DNA of 64,000 bases from Neisseria sp. Marseille-Q5346 (GCF_946902045.1 NZ_OX336253.1:1178001-1242000), one strand, 5' to 3'; positions 28,112 through 37,585 are shown, counted from the stretch's first letter. Numbers and translations: made by a program. The notes: generated from the sequence alone by a model not told the origin.

Positions 28112-28921
28112 TTAAAAATGGAACAATACCAGGCTGACGGCAATCACCGCCATACCCGTTGTCAGGCCGTAAACGGTTTCGTGGCCGTCTGAATAGCGTT
28201 TGGCGGCCGGCAACAGCTCGTCCAACGCCAAAAACACCATCACGCCGGCTATCACGCCGAACACCGAACCAAACACAGCAGGCGACAAAAACGGCTGTAA
28301 AACCAAATAGCCCAAAGCCGCCCCCAAAGGCTCGGCCAAGCCGGATAGCAGACACGCCCACACCGTTTTCTTACGGCTGCGGGTGGCAAAATAAACCGGC
28401 GCGGCGATAGAAATGCCCTCCGGAATATTATGGATGGCAATCGCCAAGGCCAAAGGCATCCCGACCGCCGGATTTTCCAAGGTGGCAAAAAACGTCGCCA
28501 AACCTTCGGGGAAATTGTGCGCCGTAATCGCAAACGCCGCCATCATGCCGACTCGCGCGATATGGCGGCGTTTGCTTTCTTGAAACGACGGGTCTTGCGC
28601 ATCCAAGGTTTCATGCGGGTTCGGCACCAGGCGGTCAATCAGCGCGATGCTGCCCATACCGGCCAAAAATGCCATGGTCGCTGCCGCAAACGCGTGGTCT
28701 TTATCATAAATTTCAGCGAACGCCTCGCTGGATTTACTGAAAATCTCCGTCAGGGAAACATACACCATCGCACCGCCGGCAAATGCCAAACCAAACGACA
28801 ACACGCGCGGATTGGGCGTTTTCGAAAACATCACTAAGCCGCTGCCTAATACGGTAAACAAACCAGCGGCCAGCGTGATGGAAAAGGCAACGGCCAAATT
28901 GGACATCGAAAAATCGGGCAT
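28112..28921 (-). CDS. zupT: ZIP-family divalent metal transporter ZupT
   Basis: 269 residues with eight hydrophobic segments. The metal-site motifs of transmembrane helices 4 and 5, HNFPEGLATF and HNIPEGISIAAP, are intact and identify the GufA/ZupT branch. It imports zinc and also iron or manganese. A palindromic AT box about 57 bp upstream could bind a metal regulator. Confidence 0.92.
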   Translation of the reverse strand: MPDFSMSNLAVAFSITLAAGLFTVLGSGLVMFSKTPNPRVLSFGLAFAGGAMVYVSLTEIFSKSSEAFAEIYDKDHAFAAATMAFLAGMGSIALIDRLVPNPHETLDAQDPSFQESKRRHIARVGMMAAFAITAHNFPEGLATFFATLENPAVGMPLALAIAIHNIPEGISIAAPVYFATRSRKKTVWACLLSGLAEPLGAALGYLVLQPFLSPAVFGSVFGVIAGVMVFLALDELLPAAKRYSDGHETVYGLTTGMAVIAVSLVLFHF

Positions 28922-28976
28922 GAGAAAACCTGCGCTAAAAGCTGGGACAGGTTCAGACTAACACTTTTTAATGCGT

Positions 28977-28996
28977 ATGATAATAGTTATTATTTA
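28977..28996 (-). promoter_or_regulatory. Possible metalloregulator box upstream of zupT
   Basis: ATAATAGTTATTAT, an imperfect palindrome within TGATAATAGTTATTATTT. It resembles Fur/Zur-type AT-rich operators and lies where a zupT promoter would be. Assignment rests on resemblance only. Confidence 0.3.
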
Positions 28997-29029
28997 TTTT
29001 ATTGATTGGATACACGGATTTTGAAACAA

Positions 29030-29063
29030 AAGGCCGTCTGAAAAATGGTTTTCAGACAGCCCT
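29030..29063. terminator. DUS-pair terminator of dadA (imperfect)
   Basis: AAGGCCGTCTGAAAA, loop, TTTTCAGACAGCCCTT; the right arm carries substitutions. Confidence 0.65.
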
Positions 29064-29101
29064 TAAGTTTGAAATGTCACTAAACCTTATCGCTTTCCAG
29101 C

Positions 29102-30358
29102 TTAAGCCTGATAGCGCGACAGGCTCAAGTCGTCGCTGCGGATTTCGGTGTCTTTGCCGCTCACGATATCGGCGGTTAATTTTGCCGAGCCTAGCGACAT
29201 GGTCCAGCCCAAAGTACCGTGGCCGGTATTCAGGAACAGGTTGTCAAAGCGGGTGCGGCCGATTAACGGCGTGCTGTCGGGCGTCATCGGTCTGAGGCCG
29301 CTCCAGAACAATGCCTGACTCAAATCGCCGCCTTCGGGGAACAAATCGTTGACGACCAAAGCCAAGGTTTCGCGGCGTTTTTCGGGCAGTTTGATTTCGT
29401 AGCCCGACAATTCCGCCATGCCGCCGACGCGGATTCTGTTATCAAAGCGCGTGATGGCAACTTTGTAGCTTTCATCCAAAACAGTGGACACCGGTGCGCC
29501 GTCGGAATTTGTGACCGGCAGGGTCAAGGAATAGCCTTTGACGGGATAAATGGGCAGATCTAGATCCAACTGCGCCAAAACCGTCCTACTGAAGCAGCCA
29601 AGCGCACAGACAACGGCATCTGCTTCAAACCGCCCTGTTTCGGTTTCAACGGCTTTGATGCGCAGTCCGTTGTGGTCGATGCGGCGGATGGTTTGGTTGA
29701 AATGAAACTGTACGCCCTTTTCCTGACACAATTTGTATAGGTTTTCAGTGAAGAGGTGGCAGTCGCCGGTCGCGTCCGCAGGCAGGTTCAGGCCGCCGGC
29801 AATTTTGGCGGTAACGCGTGCCAGCGCAGGCTCGAATTCTGCGCATTCTTCGGGTTTCAGACGGCGGTACGGCACACCGTAGCGTTCCAAAACGGCAATG
29901 TCTTGTTCTGCCGCTTCGACTTCTTTAGCCTGACGGAAAATCTGCAAAGTGCCTTTTTTACGTCCTTCAAAATTCATGCCGGTTTGCGCTTCAAAACGGC
30001 GGAACATTTCACGGCTGTATTCGGAAATCCTGACCATGCGCTCTTTGTTGATTTGATAGCGCGCTGCCGTGCAGTTTTGCAGCATTTGCCACAGCCATTC
30101 GATTTGATACAGGCTGCCGTCAGGGCGAAACAGCAAAGGCGGATGGCTTTTAAACAGCCATTTCAGTGCTTTGGTCGGGATACCGGGAGCAGCCCAAGGC
30201 GTGGTATAGCCGTAAGAAAGCTGGCCTGCATTGGCAAAACTGGTTTCCATCGCCACGCCCTCGGCGCGGTCGATGACCGTTACTTCATGCCCTGCCTCTG
30301 CCAGATACCACGCGGAAGATACGCCAGCAACACCTGCACCTAAAACAAGCACTTTCAT
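29102..30358 (-). CDS. dadA: D-amino acid dehydrogenase, small subunit type
   Basis: 418-residue FAD enzyme that oxidises D-alanine and other D-amino acids to keto acids, feeding the quinone pool. The N-terminal dinucleotide fold is [41 protein letters not shown], and [12 protein letters not shown] and the C-terminal [21 protein letters not shown] are DadA signatures. The start has a strong GAGGAGGAG site. The next gene downstream is the divergent end of zupT; the alanine symporter lies just upstream on the same strand. Confidence 0.95.
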   Translation of the reverse strand: MKVLVLGAGVAGVSSAWYLAEAGHEVTVIDRAEGVAMETSFANAGQLSYGYTTPWAAPGIPTKALKWLFKSHPPLLFRPDGSLYQIEWLWQMLQNCTAARYQINKERMVRISEYSREMFRRFEAQTGMNFEGRKKGTLQIFRQAKEVEAAEQDIAVLERYGVPYRRLKPEECAEFEPALARVTAKIAGGLNLPADATGDCHLFTENLYKLCQEKGVQFHFNQTIRRIDHNGLRIKAVETETGRFEADAVVCALGCFSRTVLAQLDLDLPIYPVKGYSLTLPVTNSDGAPVSTVLDESYKVAITRFDNRIRVGGMAELSGYEIKLPEKRRETLALVVNDLFPEGGDLSQALFWSGLRPMTPDSTPLIGRTRFDNLFLNTGHGTLGWTMSLGSAKLTADIVSGKDTEIRSDDLSLSRYQA

Positions 30359-30402
30359 TCTTCTCCTCCTCTGACTTTTTTCAAAACAAACTTAATATAC
30401 AT

Positions 30403-30430
30403 CGGGCCGTCTGAATGTTCAGACGGCCTT
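30403..30430. terminator. DUS-pair terminator between agcS and dadA
   Basis: CGGGCCGTCTGAATGTTCAGACGGCCTT; a compact hairpin that separates the symporter from dadA. Confidence 0.7.
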
Positions 30431-30435
30431 GGACA

Positions 30436-31827
30436 TTAATGCGGCAATTCGCCGTTTTTGATTTTTTGTTTGAAGTCGCGCGTTTCATTGACGATGACTT
30501 TCGCCATCAACAAAAGCGCAATCAGGTTGGGCAATGCCATCAGGCCGTTGAATGTGTCCGAAGCCAGCCACACCAAATCAAGGCTCAACACGGTACCCAG
30601 CATGACAGAAGAGACGTAACCCACGCGGTACAAACCGGCAAACTTCTCGCCGAAGACGTAAACCGCGCATTTCTCGCCGTAATAACACCAGCCGAGAATG
30701 GTTGAGTAGGCAAAGAAAATCAGGCCGATGGTGACAATCCAGCCGCCGATACCGGGCAGCATTTTTTGGAAAGTGACGGTTGTCAGCGCCGCGCCGCTCA
30801 ATTCAGGTTTCACAAACTCGCCGCCTGCGCCGAGCAGACCCATGACCAACACGATGCCGGTAATCGAGCAGACAACGATGGTGTCCAAAAACGTACCGGT
30901 CATGGAAACCAAAGCCTGACGGACGGGGTGGTCGGTTTTCGCGGCTGCGGCGGCAATCGGCGCAGAACCCATACCCGCCTCGTTGGAGAATACGCCGCGC
31001 GCCACACCGTAGCGGATGACCGTACCGATGGCGCCGCCTGCCACAGCTTGCGCGCTAAATGCATCGGAGAAAATCAGTTTGACGGCAGGCATCAGCACAT
31101 CGGAATTAATCACGATAATGGCAATACCGCCTACTACATAAAACACAGCCATGGCAGGTACGATAAAAGATGCGGCTTTAGCGATGCCCTTAATACCGCC
31201 CAAAAGCACGATGGCCGTTAATGCGGTCAATATCATGCCTGTGTAGGCAGGTTCAACACCGAAGCTGGTTTGTACTGCCTGCGCAACCGAGTTGGACTGC
31301 ACCGAGCTGCCGATACCGAATGAAGCGAATGTGCCGAACAGCGCAAATGCGACGGCCATCCATTTCCAGTTTTTGCCCAAGCCTTTTTCGATGTAATACA
31401 TCGGACCGCCGGACATTTCGCCTTTAGAATTGGTGACGCGGTATTTCACCGCCAACACGCCCTCGCCGTATTTAGTTGCCATGCCGAAAATGGCGGTCAT
31501 CCACATCCAAAATACCGCGCCCGGGCCACCTGTTACCACCGCTGTCGCCACACCGGCGATGTTACCCGTACCGATGGTGGCGGACAGCGCGGTCATCAAC
31601 GCCGCGAAATGGGAAATATCGCCTTCGTGGTCTTCACCGTCTTCATGCTTCTTTGACGGCACAAACGCCTGTTTCAGCGCATAACCCAACATGGTGAACT
31701 GCAAGCCTTTCAGCAAAACGGTCAGTAAAATGCCCGTACCGACCAGCAGCATCAACATAATAGGTCCCCAGACCCAGCCGCTGATGGTTTCGAAAAAGGC
31801 TTTGAGATTGTCTAAAAACAATTGCAT
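30436..31827 (-). CDS. AGCS-family sodium:alanine/glycine symporter
   Basis: 463 residues with about ten membrane segments. The family signature ALSATIGTGNIAGVATAVVTGGPGAVFWMW is complete, as is the second motif FSNEAGMGSAPIAAAAAKTDHPVRQ. GGAGAAAGCC precedes the ATG. It takes up alanine or glycine with sodium. Its position next to dadA suggests joint use of alanine as carbon source. The 5' leader has a small hairpin CACTAC-TTTTT-GTAGTG at 31860-31876. Confidence 0.93.
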   Translation of the reverse strand: MQLFLDNLKAFFETISGWVWGPIMLMLLVGTGILLTVLLKGLQFTMLGYALKQAFVPSKKHEDGEDHEGDISHFAALMTALSATIGTGNIAGVATAVVTGGPGAVFWMWMTAIFGMATKYGEGVLAVKYRVTNSKGEMSGGPMYYIEKGLGKNWKWMAVAFALFGTFASFGIGSSVQSNSVAQAVQTSFGVEPAYTGMILTALTAIVLLGGIKGIAKAASFIVPAMAVFYVVGGIAIIVINSDVLMPAVKLIFSDAFSAQAVAGGAIGTVIRYGVARGVFSNEAGMGSAPIAAAAAKTDHPVRQALVSMTGTFLDTIVVCSITGIVLVMGLLGAGGEFVKPELSGAALTTVTFQKMLPGIGGWIVTIGLIFFAYSTILGWCYYGEKCAVYVFGEKFAGLYRVGYVSSVMLGTVLSLDLVWLASDTFNGLMALPNLIALLLMAKVIVNETRDFKQKIKNGELPH

Positions 31828-32132
31828 GGCTTTCTCCTTTGTCTGTTTTATTTTTTATGCACTACTTTTTGTAGTGTCATGTAATTTCAGCACAGAATAT
31901 TCAATAAGACAATATCTTTCTTTTTAAAAAGATTTTTGAGGTTTTACCCTAAAAAGATACCTATTTAGACCGACCAGATTGTTTACAATCCGCTAAAAAT
32001 AAAGGCTGCGGCCGAGATAAAATGCCAAATGAAAGTTAATCAACCATCAATTAAGACTGCAACAATTAAAATGACACAATCGACAAATGGCACATTATTG
32101 AAAAATACAAATGCGCAAATCTTGTTTAAAAA
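31828..32132. other. Intergenic region upstream of the alanine symporter
   Basis: About 300 bp of AT-rich DNA without a gene. It holds the hairpin at 31860-31876 and should hold the symporter promoter, but no clear -35/-10 pair was settled on. Confidence 0.35.
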
Positions 32133-32176
32133 AAGCCTCAGGCCGTCTGAAAGATGGTTCAGACGGCCTGAGGCTT
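32133..32176 (-). terminator. Extended DUS-pair terminator
   Basis: AAGCCTCAGGCCGTCTGA, loop, TCAGACGGCCTGAGGCTT: an 18-bp stem, followed on the minus strand by a T-run (the A-run at 32129-32134). Confidence 0.88.
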
Positions 32177-32191
32177 GTTAACTATATTGAT

Positions 32192-33049
32192 TCAGGTTGA
32201 TGAATGTTGCCCAAGCAACTGCGCCAACACTCGGGCAAAGCGTTCCGTCGCGCCTTCGCTGGTGTGCAAATACAGGGCGGGTTCGATGAGTTCCAATTCA
32301 TTGAGCAGAAAGGTGTCACCGACCAATGTACCATCCACTCGGGCGTAAACCGGCATTTGCGGTAAAGCGGCCAGTACGTCTTGCGCGGCACGGACGGCAA
32401 ACTCGGGCGGCTCAATACCGAACACCGACACGCCATAGGCCGAGTTGGCGCGCCATTCGCCTTGCGGCGGCTGACGGCGCACGGCATGGCTGAATATGCC
32501 GTTGAAAAACACCAGCGAGGTTTCACCCGCCGTTTCGATTTCGCGGATATAAGGTTGAACAATCATACCTTGCGGATAATCCGCCATATCCACGTCAAAT
32601 GCGTCCGCACAAACTTTAACCACGCCTTTGCCGCTCTGCCCGAATGCCGGCTTGATGACCGCTTCCGTCCAGCCCTGTTGGTTCAGAATGTCCGCCAATT
32701 CGGTTTTTTGCGGCGGAACGAACACGCTGGGAATCACTCGCGCGCCGCACTCTGCCAAATCGCACAAATAAGTCTTTTCCATATTCCAAGCCATCAGCTC
32801 GGGCGGATTGATAAAACGCTGCCCCGCCTGCCCGGCTTGTTCCAGCCATAGGCGGAAGGCTTCGGGTTCGGCGGCATAATCCCATGCGCACAAAGGCAGT
32901 AAAAACGGCGCAGACGGATGGTTTTGCCACGCATCAAATACGGTTTTCACGCCCATGGTTTCCAAATGCGCCGCCAATGTTTTCAGGTTGTCCGACGGTT
33001 CGGGATAGGTTTGGCAGGTAATGAGTGCCAAAACGGTTTGCTCGGTCAT
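32192..33049 (-). CDS. ATP-grasp domain protein
   Basis: 285 residues. The features fit the ATP-grasp fold of RimK/DcsG-like ligases: NMEKTYLCDLAECGARVIPSVFV, the phosphate-binding loop region AVIKPAFGQSGKGVVKV and the metal-site end VYARVDGTLVGDTFLLNELELIEPALYL (D...NELE). Relatives link amino or carboxyl groups in small peptides; the product here is unknown. It is the only gene between a strong terminator and the divergent photolyase. Confidence 0.75.
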   Translation of the reverse strand: MTEQTVLALITCQTYPEPSDNLKTLAAHLETMGVKTVFDAWQNHPSAPFLLPLCAWDYAAEPEAFRLWLEQAGQAGQRFINPPELMAWNMEKTYLCDLAECGARVIPSVFVPPQKTELADILNQQGWTEAVIKPAFGQSGKGVVKVCADAFDVDMADYPQGMIVQPYIREIETAGETSLVFFNGIFSHAVRRQPPQGEWRANSAYGVSVFGIEPPEFAVRAAQDVLAALPQMPVYARVDGTLVGDTFLLNELELIEPALYLHTSEGATERFARVLAQLLGQHSST

Positions 33050-33173
33050 GGTTGCATCTCGTTGCTAAAACCAAAATTATATAGCGAAATCAAACCAAAA
33101 GATTTTTCAGACGGCCTGATACATGAGGCCGATTCTGATAAAATGGTTTCCCCTTTTCCGTCGGAACATGCTC

Positions 33174-34409
33174 ATGAAATCTGCTCACGTCCTTGTCTGG
33201 TTCCGCCGCAACCTCCGCCTGCACGACAATGCCGCGCTTAATGCCGCCGTTGCAAGCGGTTTGCCCATCGCCTGCGTCTGGGTCAGCCAAAGGCCGTCTG
33301 AAAACCACAATACGCGTCAAAGCCTGTTCCATTATCAAGCCACACAAGAGCTGCATACCCGTCTGGCGGCACACCATATTCCCTTATATGTTGTCGCTTC
33401 CGACGAAGACCTCCTACCCTTGGCTGCTGCGCTCAATGCCCATACCGTCATCACAGACGAAGCCTACACCGAAGCCGAAATCCGCCAAGACAACCACCTC
33501 TGGCACAATTTCGACCGGGCAGGCATTGCCCTGCAACACGCCAAAGACCGCGGCATTTTAGCCAAATCCCCCCTTATGGATGCCAACGGACTGCCCTACA
33601 CCGATTTTGCCGCCTATAAACAAGCATGGTTGCAGGCTTATTCAGGACAAAGGCCGTCTGAAACCGAATTGCCTGTTCAAACCGGACAAAACGTTCCACT
33701 GTTCCCAGCCCATACCGGCGCGGTATTGCCTGCCTATCAGCAGGGCGGCGAAACTGCAGCCTTAACGCAATGGCACGCGTTCAAACAGAATTTGGTTCAC
33801 TACCCGATTACCCAAAACTTTCCGGCACGAAAAAACACCAGCCTCCTCAATGCCTACCTGTCCGCAGGCTGCATTTCACCGCGCCTGCTGGCCACCGAAG
33901 GCTTGGCAAACCGACATTTCGAGTGGCTGGACAAGCTTATTTTCCGCGACTACTGCTACCAGCTCGCCTACCACCGCCGCCTGCCCGAAACAACCGATGC
34001 CGCTCCGGTACGCGAATACTGGCAACTCGGCCAAACCGGCGTGCCCATCATCGACGCCTCCATCCGCGGCCTCAAAGCCACCGGCCACTTACACCCCGTT
34101 CTCCAGCAGCTGTGCGCCCACTATTTCTGCCATGCGCTCAACTTCGACCCCAACCAAGGCATCGCGTGGACAGCCTCCGTCCAAACCGGCACCGATCCCG
34201 CGCTCAACCAAGCCAACTGGCACCTCGCCGCACAAGACACGGCCACCGTCCGCTATGCCCACCGTTCACATCAAATCGACCCCGACGGCAGCTACATCCG
34301 CAGTTACATCCCCGAATTGGCGCACCTGCCGTCTACCCTCATTCACACGCCGTGGGCAGCCGCCGACGACATCGACACACACGGCTACCCCTTCCCCAAG
34401 GCCGTCTGA
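33174..34409 (+). CDS. phrB: Deoxyribodipyrimidine photolyase
   Basis: Repairs cyclobutane pyrimidine dimers with light, using FAD and an antenna cofactor. The start is set at 33174 (GGAA 8 bases ahead); 33168 and 33123 are in-frame alternatives. The 411 residues begin VLVWFRRNLRLHDNAAL (photolyase domain). The FAD-binding half includes LNAYLSAGCISPRLLA, WLDKLIFRDYCYQLAYHR, GVPIIDASIRGLKATGHLHP and the conserved NWHLAAQDTA. The stop codon is the TGA of a DUS (FPKAV-stop). Confidence 0.93.
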   Translation: MKSAHVLVWFRRNLRLHDNAALNAAVASGLPIACVWVSQRPSENHNTRQSLFHYQATQELHTRLAAHHIPLYVVASDEDLLPLAAALNAHTVITDEAYTEAEIRQDNHLWHNFDRAGIALQHAKDRGILAKSPLMDANGLPYTDFAAYKQAWLQAYSGQRPSETELPVQTGQNVPLFPAHTGAVLPAYQQGGETAALTQWHAFKQNLVHYPITQNFPARKNTSLLNAYLSAGCISPRLLATEGLANRHFEWLDKLIFRDYCYQLAYHRRLPETTDAAPVREYWQLGQTGVPIIDASIRGLKATGHLHPVLQQLCAHYFCHALNFDPNQGIAWTASVQTGTDPALNQANWHLAAQDTATVRYAHRSHQIDPDGSYIRSYIPELAHLPSTLIHTPWAAADDIDTHGYPFPKAV

Positions 34410-34556
34410 AACCTACGTTCACACCAAAAAACCACACTAAATACAGCTGAAAAACGTTCAAACAAAATATTTTGGTTTCAGACGGCCAAACAGATTGAAT
34501 AGCCAAGATTTACACGGTAAACTTACGTCATTAAAAAATTTTATTATTTCATTACA

Positions 34557-35276
34557 ATGAAACCCGCATTCGACATAAAAACGTCACGTTTGGACGTCTT
34601 ATCCATCCATCTGCACACCGCAGATCTAACCGAATTGGAAGAATTCCTGCGCCAACTGGCAGGCCAATCCCAAGACGAATTCGTTCCTTTCATTTTAGAC
34701 GTACAAGATTTCGACCATCCCGAATCCATCGATTTGGGCGGCATGATTTCCCTGTTTGCCCGTTACGGCATGCAAATTTTAGGGCTGCACCACACCAGCG
34801 ACACATGGGCGGCAGCGGCGACGCGTTACCACTTGGTCTTCAAACAAGGTAACTCCACCCAGGCAGCCGACACACAGGCAGCGCCTACCCCGCGCCAAGC
34901 ACCGCAACCGCAAGACGTACAGGCCACCGTTATCAATAATCCGACCGTATTGGTCAGCACGCCCGTGCGTACCGGCCAGCAGGTTTACGCTGAAAACGGC
35001 GACCTCATCGTTACCGGCATCGTCAGCCAAGGTGCGGAACTTATCGCCGACGGCAACATCCATATTTACGCCCCCATGCGCGGCAGAGCGTTGGCCGGTG
35101 CAAAAGGCAACACCAACGCGCGCATCTTTATTCATTCCATGCAGGCCGAATTAGTCTCCGTTGCCGGTATCTACCGCAACTTCGAGCAAGACCTGCCCGA
35201 GCATCTGCACAAAAAACCCGTACAAGTATCATTGCAAGACAACCGACTGGTTATCAGCGCAATCGACGCCGAATAA
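34557..35276 (+). CDS. minC: Septum-site inhibitor MinC
   Basis: 239 residues. The N-terminal domain that blocks FtsZ assembly is followed, after a Pro/Gln linker (about 100-125), by the C-terminal beta-helical MinD-binding domain (GDLIVTGIVSQGAELIADGNIHIYAPMRGRALAGAKGN), which is diagnostic. No Shine-Dalgarno sequence is visible ahead of the ATG. First gene of the minCDE-oxyR run. Confidence 0.95.
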   Translation: MKPAFDIKTSRLDVLSIHLHTADLTELEEFLRQLAGQSQDEFVPFILDVQDFDHPESIDLGGMISLFARYGMQILGLHHTSDTWAAAATRYHLVFKQGNSTQAADTQAAPTPRQAPQPQDVQATVINNPTVLVSTPVRTGQQVYAENGDLIVTGIVSQGAELIADGNIHIYAPMRGRALAGAKGNTNARIFIHSMQAELVSVAGIYRNFEQDLPEHLHKKPVQVSLQDNRLVISAIDAE

Positions 35277-35302
35277 ACATCAGTACTTAAAAAGGAAATA
35301 TC

Positions 35303-36118
35303 GTGTCCAAAATCATCGTAGTAACTTCAGGTAAAGGCGGCGTAGGCAAGACTACTACCAGCGCCAGCATCGCAACCGGCTTGGCCCTGCGCGGCCACAA
35401 AACCGCCGTGATCGACTTCGACGTCGGTTTGCGCAACCTCGACCTGATTATGGGTTGCGAACGCCGCGTCGTGTATGACCTCATCAATGTCATCCAAGGC
35501 GAAGCCACACTCAACCAAGCCCTGATTAAAGACAAAAACTGCGAAAACCTCTACATCCTGCCTGCATCGCAAACCCGCGATAAAGACGCTCTGACCCGCG
35601 AAGGCGTGGACAACGTGATGAAAGAGCTGGCCAGCAAAAAAATGGGCTTCGAATTCATCATCTGCGACTCCCCTGCCGGTATCGAACAAGGTGCGCTAAT
35701 GGCACTCTACTTTGCCGACGAAGCCATCATTACCACTAACCCGGAAGTATCCAGCGTCCGCGACTCCGACCGTATCTTGGGCATTTTGCAAAGCAAATCC
35801 CGCAAAGCCGAACAAGGCAGTACTGTTAAAGAGCACCTGCTGATTACCCGCTACTCCCCTGAGCGCGTGGCTAAAGGCGAAATGCTGTCTGTACAAGACA
35901 TCTGCGATATCTTGCGCATCCCGTTGATCGGTGTGATTCCTGAATCACAAAACGTTCTGCAAGCTTCCAACGCCGGCGAACCTGTCATTCACCAAGACAA
36001 TGCTGCAGCAGCAGAAGCCTATAAAGACGTTATCGCCCGCCTCTTGGGTGAAAACCGCGAAATGCGTTTCCTCGAAGCTGAGAAGAAAAGCTTCTTAAAA
36101 CGACTGTTCGGAGGTTAA
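35303..36118 (+). CDS. minD: Septum-site ATPase MinD
   Basis: 271 residues starting at GTG 35303, with AAAGGAAATA before it. The deviant Walker A is SGKGGVGKTTT, followed by AVIDFDVGLRNLDLIMGCERRVVYD and Walker B FIICDSPAGIEQGA. The C-terminal amphipathic membrane anchor KKSFLKRLFGG is present. It recruits MinC to the membrane and is released by MinE. Confidence 0.98.
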   Translation: MSKIIVVTSGKGGVGKTTTSASIATGLALRGHKTAVIDFDVGLRNLDLIMGCERRVVYDLINVIQGEATLNQALIKDKNCENLYILPASQTRDKDALTREGVDNVMKELASKKMGFEFIICDSPAGIEQGALMALYFADEAIITTNPEVSSVRDSDRILGILQSKSRKAEQGSTVKEHLLITRYSPERVAKGEMLSVQDICDILRIPLIGVIPESQNVLQASNAGEPVIHQDNAAAAEAYKDVIARLLGENREMRFLEAEKKSFLKRLFGG

Positions 36119-36121
36119 TAC

Positions 36122-36385
36122 ATGTCACTGCTCGATATGCTGTTCGGCAGAAAGCCGAAAACCGCCACAGTCGCGCGCGACCGCCTGCAAATCATCATCG
36201 CGCAAGAGCGCGCACAAGAAGGCCAAGCTCCAGACTATCTGCCGACCTTGCGTAAAGAGTTGTTGGAAGTTCTGTCCAAATACGTCAACGTATCATTGGA
36301 CGACATCCGCATCTCCCAAGAAAAACAAGACGGCTTGGACGTTCTTGAGCTGAACATCACCCTGCCGGAACAAAAAAAGGCTTAA
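36122..36385 (+). CDS. minE: MinE, topological specificity factor
   Basis: 87 residues, 3 bp after minD. The opening [29 protein letters not shown] gives the membrane-targeting and MinD-stimulating helix, then [36 protein letters not shown] forms the dimer domain. It drives MinD ATP hydrolysis so that the division septum forms at midcell. Confidence 0.97.
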   Translation: MSLLDMLFGRKPKTATVARDRLQIIIAQERAQEGQAPDYLPTLRKELLEVLSKYVNVSLDDIRISQEKQDGLDVLELNITLPEQKKA

Positions 36386-36388
36386 CAC

Positions 36389-37309
36389 ATGACCTTGACC
36401 GAATTGCGTTACATCGTAGCCGTCGCACAAGAACGTCACTTCGGACGTGCCGCACGACGCTGCTTTGTCAGCCAGCCCACCCTCTCCATCGCCATCAAAA
36501 AACTGGAGGAAGAGCTGTCGGTATCCCTGTTCGACCGTAGCAGCAACGACATCATCACGACCGAAGCAGGCGAGCGCATTGTCGCCCAAGCCCGCCGGGT
36601 TCTGGAAGAAGCAGAACTCATCAAGCACCTTGCCAATGAAGAGCAAAACGAATTGGAAGGCGCGTTCAAACTCGGCCTGATTTTCACCGTTGCCCCCTAC
36701 CTTCTGCCCAAGCTCATTACCGCGCTGCGTGAAACCGCGCCGAAAATGCCGCTGATGCTGGAAGAGAACTATACCCACATCCTGACCGAGTCGCTCAAAC
36801 GTGGCGATGTCGATGCAATCGTCGTTGCCGAACCGTTCCAAGAGCCGGGCATCGTAACCGAGCCTCTGTATGACGAACCTTTCTTCGTCATCGTTCCCAA
36901 AGGACATCACTTTGAAGAACTCGATGCCGTTACGCCTCAACTTTTGAGCGAAGAACAAGTGTTGCTGCTGTCCGAAGGCAACTGTATGCGCGACCAAGTG
37001 TTGGCAAGCTGTTCCGAATTGGCTTCCAAGCAAAAAATCCAGGGCTTGACCAATACCCTGCAAGGCAGCTCCATCAACACCATCCGCCACATGGTTGCCA
37101 GCGGTTTGGCCATCAGCGTCATGCCGGCTACCGCCTTGACCGAAAACGACCATATGCTTTTCAGTATTATCCCGTTTGAAGGCACTGCACCGCACCGCCG
37201 TGTCGTTTTGGCCTATCGCCGCAACTTTGTCCGACCGAAAGCACTGACTGCTTTGCGCACTGCCATTTTGCAATCGCAACTGACCGGTGTAACCTTCGTC
37301 AACGAATAA
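36389..37309 (+). CDS. oxyR: OxyR, hydrogen-peroxide-sensing LysR regulator
   Basis: 306 residues beginning TLTELRYIVAVAQERHFGRAARRCFVSQPTLSIAIKKLEEEL, a LysR helix-turn-helix of OxyR type. The two redox cysteines are in GNCMRDQVLASCSE (C199 and C208 spacing). In Neisseria OxyR controls catalase. It starts 3 bp after minE; the linkage to minCDE is recalled as usual in the genus. Confidence 0.95.
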   Translation: MTLTELRYIVAVAQERHFGRAARRCFVSQPTLSIAIKKLEEELSVSLFDRSSNDIITTEAGERIVAQARRVLEEAELIKHLANEEQNELEGAFKLGLIFTVAPYLLPKLITALRETAPKMPLMLEENYTHILTESLKRGDVDAIVVAEPFQEPGIVTEPLYDEPFFVIVPKGHHFEELDAVTPQLLSEEQVLLLSEGNCMRDQVLASCSELASKQKIQGLTNTLQGSSINTIRHMVASGLAISVMPATALTENDHMLFSIIPFEGTAPHRRVVLAYRRNFVRPKALTALRTAILQSQLTGVTFVNE

Positions 37310-37319
37310 ACCGCAAAAC

Positions 37320-37358
37320 AAAAGGCCGTCTGAACATTCAGACGGCCTTTTTATTTTT
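37320..37358. terminator. DUS-pair bidirectional terminator
   Basis: AAAAGGCCGTCTGAACATTCAGACGGCCTTTTTATTTTT between oxyR and the convergent lipoprotein gene. Confidence 0.88.
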
Positions 37359-37372
37359 AACCGAATAAAGGA

Positions 37373-37585
37373 TTAGTAGCGGGTATGAACTTGACTGCCG
37401 ATAACACCACCCAAAGCCGCACCACCCAAGGTAGAGCCGGTATCGCCACCAATCAAGTTACCTGCCACACCACCCAATACCGCACCAGCAGCAGTGTTGC
37501 GTTGGGTTTGAGTCATATTGGCACATGCACCCAAAGAAGCGGCCAGCATGATCAAGGTCACAGTTTTTGCAAAAGTTTTCTTCAT
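37373..37585 (-). CDS. Small glycine-zipper lipoprotein
   Basis: The start is set at ATG 37583-37585 (GGAGAATCAAACC upstream), giving 70 residues. A lipoprotein signal MKKTFAKTVTLIMLAASLGAC ends in the lipobox LGAC. The mature part has a glycine-zipper segment (AAGAVLGGVAGNLIGGDTGSTLGGAALGGVIG) as in OsmB and the rickettsial 17-kDa family. Anchored in the outer membrane; role unknown, possibly stress-related. Confidence 0.8.
   Translation of the reverse strand: MKKTFAKTVTLIMLAASLGACANMTQTQRNTAAGAVLGGVAGNLIGGDTGSTLGGAALGGVIGSQVHTRY

Noticed and set aside
36293..37321. 342-residue minus-strand frame opposite oxyR
   Set aside because: It is a shadow of the high-GC third positions of oxyR and minE, with no family features.
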